A stretch of 64,000 nt of DNA from NCBI GenBank assembly GCA_947685225.1, contig CANTUV010000062.1:18806501-18870500 (forward strand), read 5' to 3'. Under the pieces are notes generated by a model. That model did no database searches. It was not told the origin of the DNA and saw only the letters and a list, made by a program, of their open reading frames with translations. Both the position numbers and the translations under genes were made by a program. How positions within the stretch are numbered: the stretch's first letter is position 1; the number at the start of each line of letters is the position of its first letter. Shown here piece by piece: positions 58,850-64,000 of the stretch. This stretch comes from Garcia nutans. Lineage: Eukaryota; Streptophyta; Magnoliopsida; Malpighiales; Euphorbiaceae.

Positions 58850-60062
58850 ACTTATAGCTCGACCATCTTAGCTTTGACAACTTCATCGATTATATCCCTT
58901 AGCTAGTTTGCATCCATCCTCCCAATGAAGCACTTGAATAAAAAATCAATGTTGTAGGTGATATCGTTTTATGCTCTTAAATTGTCGTACTTCAAGTCTA
59001 TAAGCTGGAAAGGATTAATGAGATGTGATCAAATGTAAGCATATATGCATGTATGCACAAACAATAAAAAAAGAAAGATAATTAGGACATTCCTTCCGAT
59101 CTTATAACTTCCACACACGAATGGCGAGTCTCTTTTCCTAGGTAATATGGTTAACAAAATACCAACATGGGATATCTTGTTTTTCGAATAATTTCCTCGA
59201 ACGTTTTAACCAATAGTTATATTGTCAAAAATAGAAATCAGTTCATGATAATTCCCATTAATTAGGTTTTAATCCATTTAACCAACCAAAGTAGCTTTTA
59301 TGCTATATTGGATTAAAACTAAATTAAGATGTTTATTATAAATAGATTTCTCACTTGAAAAAAGTAACTAATAGTCCATGCAAAAAACAAGCCCGTGATC
59401 AATTATTTCTTTGTATAAACTAGGCTCACAATTGATTTTTGGTATTTCGCAATTGACCTAAATATTTGTAAGCTCTTTTGGATGAAAATAATTTTGTTTT
59501 TAAGCCCATTGTAAAAAAGATTTGAGAAAAAATAGATTTTGGGATTAGTATTTGGGTCATGAGAAAAAAAATTTTTGATTTGTTTTTAGAAAAGTTTTAT
59601 GTCCAAAGACCATCTTGAAAAGTTTTGAAAATAGCTTTGGTCTTTTGGACTTTAAAGAAAAATTTATTTTGAGCGTACAATGTTCTTAGGTCATATTAGG
59701 AAAAGAACAAACCAAATAAGCTATGATTTAAACCAAGATAAACTAACCATAGTCAAACAACAAGCATTTGGGGTATAAACCTAGGGGAAGTAACTAGGCC
59801 AATTACATGAGCTTTAGTCTTTGGGTTAAAAGGCTTAGGTTCCCATAGCAAGTATATACCAAATGGTACAAGGCTATGAGTGGTTATGCCATGCTTGATC
59901 TCCATACCTTGAGTGAAAGTATGGTATCCCTTACATAACACAACACGGGTAACATGGGCGTCCTAACTCACGCACACGATGCAAACTAAATGATGCAATG
60001 AATAATATCATGATAAGAAAGAATAGAATAATAAAAAGACCAATGGAAACAACTTCTCTTAT
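58850..60062 (-). other. 5' leader of the minus-strand B element
   Basis: It is collinear with 32745-33735 on the plus strand (TTATTATTCTATTCTTTCTTA near the PBS; CTCGTACCATTTGGTATATAC-like phrase at 59850). No coding sequence is recognised. It ends at 60062 within the expected PBS. Confidence 0.75.
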
Positions 60063-61784
60063 TGTTGCGCTCAAATTAACTCTACCACAAAGCGTCACTC
60101 GCAAGTATACGAGGTAGCTGTAGCAAAGGTGATCGCCCCAAGGTCTTGTCACAAGGAATCTAAAGTGGCTAATTGATTATCAAATTAAAAGTAACAAGTA
60201 ATGAATAAATTTAAATTGCTAACTAAAGAAGAAGTTTAATTGAAGTTTAAAACAATAAAAGTAAACAAGAGCTGATGTTTTGATTCACTTGATAAAAAGG
60301 TCTAGGCTTTGCACTTCTCTACTACTTATTTGCATGAACGGTTATTCCACTTAACTAATTTAATTTCTAAGATTAAATCTAAACAACTTAATTAATTGAG
60401 TCAAGGAAATAAGCTCTCGCATTCAAACCTCTTACAACTAATCTTGTTAAAATTGAAACAATCTTTTTAATAGGTTATATTTCTAATTCACCTAAGTCCT
60501 TAATTGAATTATTCCAGCATTAGACTTCATCTCTCAATCCATCATCTAATACCTAAAACACACAATTGGTGGCCAATCAATTATATGTTAACAATATTTC
60601 ATTCAATAAAGGCTAAAGAACTCATTAGTTAAGAGAATAACCAATTCATACAATCATAGTAAATCCATATAAACCCTAGACTAGATCAAATTAGTTCATA
60701 ATGCAATCAAACATATTCATCTCGTTAATGTTCAAAGAAACCGAAATAGACATGATAATATCCATTCAATAAAAATAAAGTGAATAAGTTCGAGAACAAA
60801 ACCAAGTTACAGCTCCTTGAAGTTTCTGAAGAATCTCTTGTTCAAAATCTTGCAAGAAGAATGAATCCTGGCATAAACAATCTAATCTAGCTAGTTTTTA
60901 TCCAAAGTGAAATCAAAATTAAGAAAATAAATGTTAAAACCCTAGCTCTAATATCTGACGGCTCAAAATCTGCTCCAAATCATCAAAAAAAACCCCCGTA
61001 ACCTAGCTCTCTTCTTTCCTTTTATACGAAATGTCCGCTTTAAAATTCGGTGCACGTTTGGTTCATGAGGGACACGGCCAAGTCATGAGGGACACGGCCG
61101 TGTGAGAGCTTGTTGGAGGGACACGGCCACAAGACACGGCCGTGTCCCCTGCAGGTGTCCACCTCTATTTGTTTCTCTCCTCTCTTCTTCTTTGGTTGAG
61201 TGACACGGCCAAGTCAGAAGTGACTTGGCCGTGTTGCACCATGTTTGAGGGACACGGCCACAAGACACGGTCGTGTCCCCTGCAGGTGTTCACCTCTGTG
61301 CAACTATGATCTCTTTCCTGTGGAACCAAGTGAGACACGGCCAAGTGAAGCTTGACTTGGCCGTGTTGGGTCTTTTTGGAGGGACACGACCAGGTGACTT
61401 GGCCGTGTCCCTTGCATGTGTCTGCTACTGGGACTTGTTCTTCAATTTAATCTTGGTATGGGACACGGCCAGTGACTTGGCCGTGTCCTCTGCCTGTGTC
61501 AGCCACTGCCACTTTCTCCTTCAAATTTGCTTCCTTGCCTTTTTAACCTAACACAAAACTCAAAACAAATCTTAACAAGAAATCAATAGACAATAACCAA
61601 CACAACATAAACACAATACTAAAAACTACATCAAAAATGACATAAACATTGAAATAAAATAAAACTACCACAATTAAAGAAAACACTAGACAAACCGATT
61701 AAAACTAACAAAATACCTAAATAAAACAATAATTAACATAACAAACAAGACACAAAACTATAAGAAAAACTAATAAAACAACTA
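60063..61784 (-). mobile_element. 3' LTR of a third, unclassified LTR retrotransposon
   Basis: In minus sense the LTR runs from about 61784 (TAGTTGTTTTATTAG, probable mutated TG) to 60063 (TTTGAGCGCAACA). A strong TATA box TATAAAAGG is at 61026-61018. Upstream of the LTR are the purine-rich AAGTGTGGGG (61794-61785) and the hairpin TTTGCTTG-AGGA-CAAGCAAA (61819-61800), a common 3'-end pattern of plant Ty3/gypsy elements. A dyad-rich segment with GACACGGCC and GGCCGTGTC lies at 61071-61500. Only about 68 bp of internal DNA remain before another LTR. Confidence 0.65.
61071..61500. repeat. GACACGGCC/GGCCGTGTC dyad cluster in the third-lineage LTR
   Basis: Multiple GACACGGCC half-sites (for example 61071, 61091, 61120, 61133) each pair with a nearby GGCCGTGTC or TTGGCCGTGT. 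Spacing is irregular. Half-sites match those in the A-type LTRs although the surrounding LTR is unrelated. Confidence 0.8.
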
Positions 61785-61852
61785 CCCCACACTTAAAACT
61801 TTGCTTGTCCTCAAGCAAATTCACATGGCATAAATTAAAAACTCAAACAACC

Positions 61853-63661
61853 TGTAATATCCCAATGTATGCCCTAGAAGTTTTGAATATTATGGTCGTT
61901 TTAATTGGATTGAATGTATATGTTAATTTGAAAGAGAAAAGCATTTTTAGAGAAAGTGTATATGTTGGGTATATGGTAATATATATAACATATATGTTGG
62001 TCAAAATGAGGAGTCAAGGGAAGAAGATATTTTATTTGTGATATGTGAAATTACTATAAAGGGCATATAAGAAAAAGAAGTTAAGTTATATGGATGAGGG
62101 CATTTAAGTAATTGCTCATGTAGAATTGCTTGGTGGAGATTTAAAGAAGAAGAGAAGTTTGACTTGATTTTATTTTCTTCTCTTCTCATTTTTGGTGTGG
62201 CCGGCTACCAAAGGAAAGAAGGAGGAAGAGAAGTGTTCTAAGTTCTAAACATCAATTTGAAGGGAAAATCAAAGGATCAAGTTGGAGATTTGTGAAATTT
62301 CTTCAATTGAGGTAAGTACTCTCTTGTTTTCCTTTGTTATTTTTGAAGTTGTGTTTGAAGTGAGTTTTGATTTGTTGAGATTATGAATTGGTGTGGTAGA
62401 AATGTGCTTATAAGTGTTGAAATGGATTGTAAGTTAAATTGGTGTTGGTTTTGGTTTGAGGATGGTAAGTTAAGTGGATGTTGGTATTGAAAGAATAAGA
62501 AGGATGTTGGTTTTAGGGTTTTGAAATGGTATGTGTTCAAATGTGTTGTTAATGTTTTGTTAATGAGAATATTGTGATGAATAGGTAAAATAAGTGTTAA
62601 TGACATTGTTTATATCCATTTGAATGAGGTTATGTTGTGCACAATGTGTTTAAATGTAATTAAAAGAGAGTTGGCCATATTTAGGGTTTGTATACATGAG
62701 AGACACGGCCAAACCAAGGAAGAGACACGGCCAAACTAAAGAAGTTTTGAGAGACACGGCCAAGTCCATGGAAATTTGGCCGTGTTGGATGATTTTTGGA
62801 GAAGACACGGCCGTGTCCCTTGCCCATGTTTGCCACTGCTTGAATTTTATGGAGAGACACGGCTGTGTCCCCTTGCCCGTGTCTGCCTCGGCTTGAATTG
62901 GTGTTGAGAGACATGGCCACAAGCTTGGCCGTGTCCCTTGAATGTGTTGGCTACTGTGATTATCCCTTGCTCTTCTTACATGGTTGAGATTGAACTTACA
63001 TTTGATAATGCATATGATATTATATGAACAAGGTTATGTATTATACATTGTGAATCTTATGAATGGTAATGTGTTATATGAATAATGTACTTTGAAGTGT
63101 TATACCAATGATGTTATATAAACAATGTTATGCAATTTATTATATTGTTAATATAATGTGACTAGTGTTATGACTTATATAGTGTGAAAGATGCGAGGAT
63201 CATTCAAAAAGGTACGCGCAATGTAATTTGTTATGATAAATGTTTTAATAATGAATGGTGTTAAGGTGTCTTGAAAAAAATGATTGAAATAAAATAAATG
63301 GACATGTTGTTTATATGACAATGAATTTAAAATACATATGCAATGAAATTGATTATGTATGATTGAATAAGGATATGTTTGTTTAGTTAAGGTAATTGAT
63401 ATTGTATAAATCAATGATGATATATGTATTATGTGAAGCCATTGTGATTGGCTATGATAACTCAAATGTGATGTGAAGCCATTGTGATTGGCTATGATGA
63501 TTCAATTGAAAGACATAAGGCATGTTTGCCTAATTGATGATGAGAATTGAGAATGAAATTGATAAATGAATTGTGTAGCTAATGTGTTATTCCATTTTCA
63601 GAGTTTGTTGTTGGTGGCATGCCTATTATTAGTAACAATCTCTTGAAGTTAGGTTGGAATT
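61853..63661 (+). mobile_element. A-type LTR (same subtype as 35162-38323), interrupted
   Basis: The start TGTAATATCCCAATGTATGC matches the reverse-complemented end of the 35162-38323 LTR (TATGCCCTAGAAG shared). It contains a TATATA inverted repeat near 61918, a GAGGTAAGT exon-border-like phrase near 62308, and a dyad cluster 62698-62945 with GACACGGCC half-sites. It reaches the cassette border (CATTTTCAGAGTTTGTTG, 63593) and is cut at 63661 by another LTR. Confidence 0.85.
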
Positions 63662-64000
63662 TGTAATATCCTCATTTATGCCCTAGAAGTTTTGCATATT
63701 GGATTGAATATATGTGTTAAATTGTAAGAGAAAAGAAATTGAGAAGAGAAAGTATATGTATATGTATTTTGGGAAGAAATAGGGTTTAGAGACAAATTTA
63801 TATGTTGTGTATATGTTAATATATATGACATATAAAGTGGTCAATAGGCTTGGTCAATGCAAGAGAAGATATTTATTTGAGATTGGTAAATTACTTAATT
63901 GGGCACATATAAGACAAAAAGATAATTATGTGAATGAGGGCACTTTGGTAATTGCTTGGATAAAATCATATGGTGGATATTTAAAGAAGGTTTGACTTGT
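63662..64000 (+). mobile_element. Start of a second, nested A-type LTR (runs off the window)
   Basis: TGTAATATCCTCATTTATGC opens at 63662 inside the preceding LTR. The first 340 bp resemble 61853-62190 and the reversed end of 35162-38323. The TSD would be GAATT (63657-63661) if the insertion is clean; the other end is outside the window. Confidence 0.85.

Larger units (their letters stand above)
49449..60062 (-). mobile_element. Family B element, minus strand, pol-less, 5' LTR missing
   Basis: In transcription order (right to left): 5' leader 60062-58850, damaged gag 58849-58122, non-coding 58121-56345, antisense PMD gene 56343-53557, 3' UTR with tandem repeats 53100-51726, PPT, 3' LTR 51710-49449. 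The right edge lies within the PBS: AAGAGAAGTTG of the post-PBS leader is present but the PBS and 5' LTR are replaced by another LTR. The left edge abuts family A LTR copy 4. The gene order matches the plus-strand B copy (gag 33735, PMD 45270). Confidence 0.85.

Overview
This window is AT-rich plant nuclear DNA, probably from a eudicot. It is almost entirely nested LTR retrotransposons, with one apparently intact host gene. The evidence for a plant is: plant-type Ty3/gypsy LTRs (TGTAAYA...TRTTACA), primer-binding sites matching initiator tRNA-Met and a tRNA-Arg, plant mobile domain (PMD) coding remnants, and a two-exon plant-type SAM-dependent methyltransferase gene. Every retroelement reading frame seen here is broken.

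Two main lineages interleave. Family A is a Tekay/Del-like chromovirus with 2.4-2.8 kb LTRs, a tRNA-iMet PBS, gag with zinc knuckles, protease, RT/RNase H, integrase and a C-terminal chromodomain-like segment. One nearly full-length copy occupies 5806-17693 (minus strand, TSD TATGT), and a second solo LTR is nested in its 5' LTR. Truncated copies lie at 23495-26943, 41343-44746 and 47746-49448. Related solo or partial LTRs lie at 2644-5419, 29154-31906, 35162-38323, 61853-63661 and from 63662 to the window end. Family B resembles the Tat/Ogre lineage: tRNA-Arg-type PBS, an Ogre-like gag with one zinc finger and no recognisable pol. Between gag and the 3' LTR it carries a PMD gene in antisense orientation with its own TATA box and introns. 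Three PMD copies are present (36-2606, 45270-47601, 53557-56343).

Layout. 1-5800: antisense PMD copy 1, split from its promoter by a solo LTR. 5806-17693: family A element with nested solo LTR. 17699-18847: B-like 3' LTR. 18848-20640: LTR relic. 20921-21976: methyltransferase gene. 23495-26943: truncated A element. 26944-32722: two B LTRs, each followed by a PBS, the second split by a solo LTR. 32724-47705: B internal domain (gag, non-coding, antisense PMD copy 2) broken by several insertions. 47746-49448: A fragment. 49449-60062: minus-strand B element (3' LTR, PPT, tandem repeats, antisense PMD copy 3, capsid-deleted gag, 5' UTR). 60063-61852: 3' LTR of a third lineage. 61853-64000: two nested A-like LTRs.

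The most interesting signals are in the LTRs. They include roughly 63-bp-period arrays of dyad-symmetric GACACG...CGTGTC modules, shared even with the unrelated 60-61.8 kb LTR. A 28-nt imperfect inverted repeat brackets a hypervariable tandem-repeat cassette. Two further hairpins are conserved, and an AGGA-loop hairpin precedes the PPT in two lineages. The other strong signal is the pol-less, gag-plus-antisense-PMD organisation of family B.
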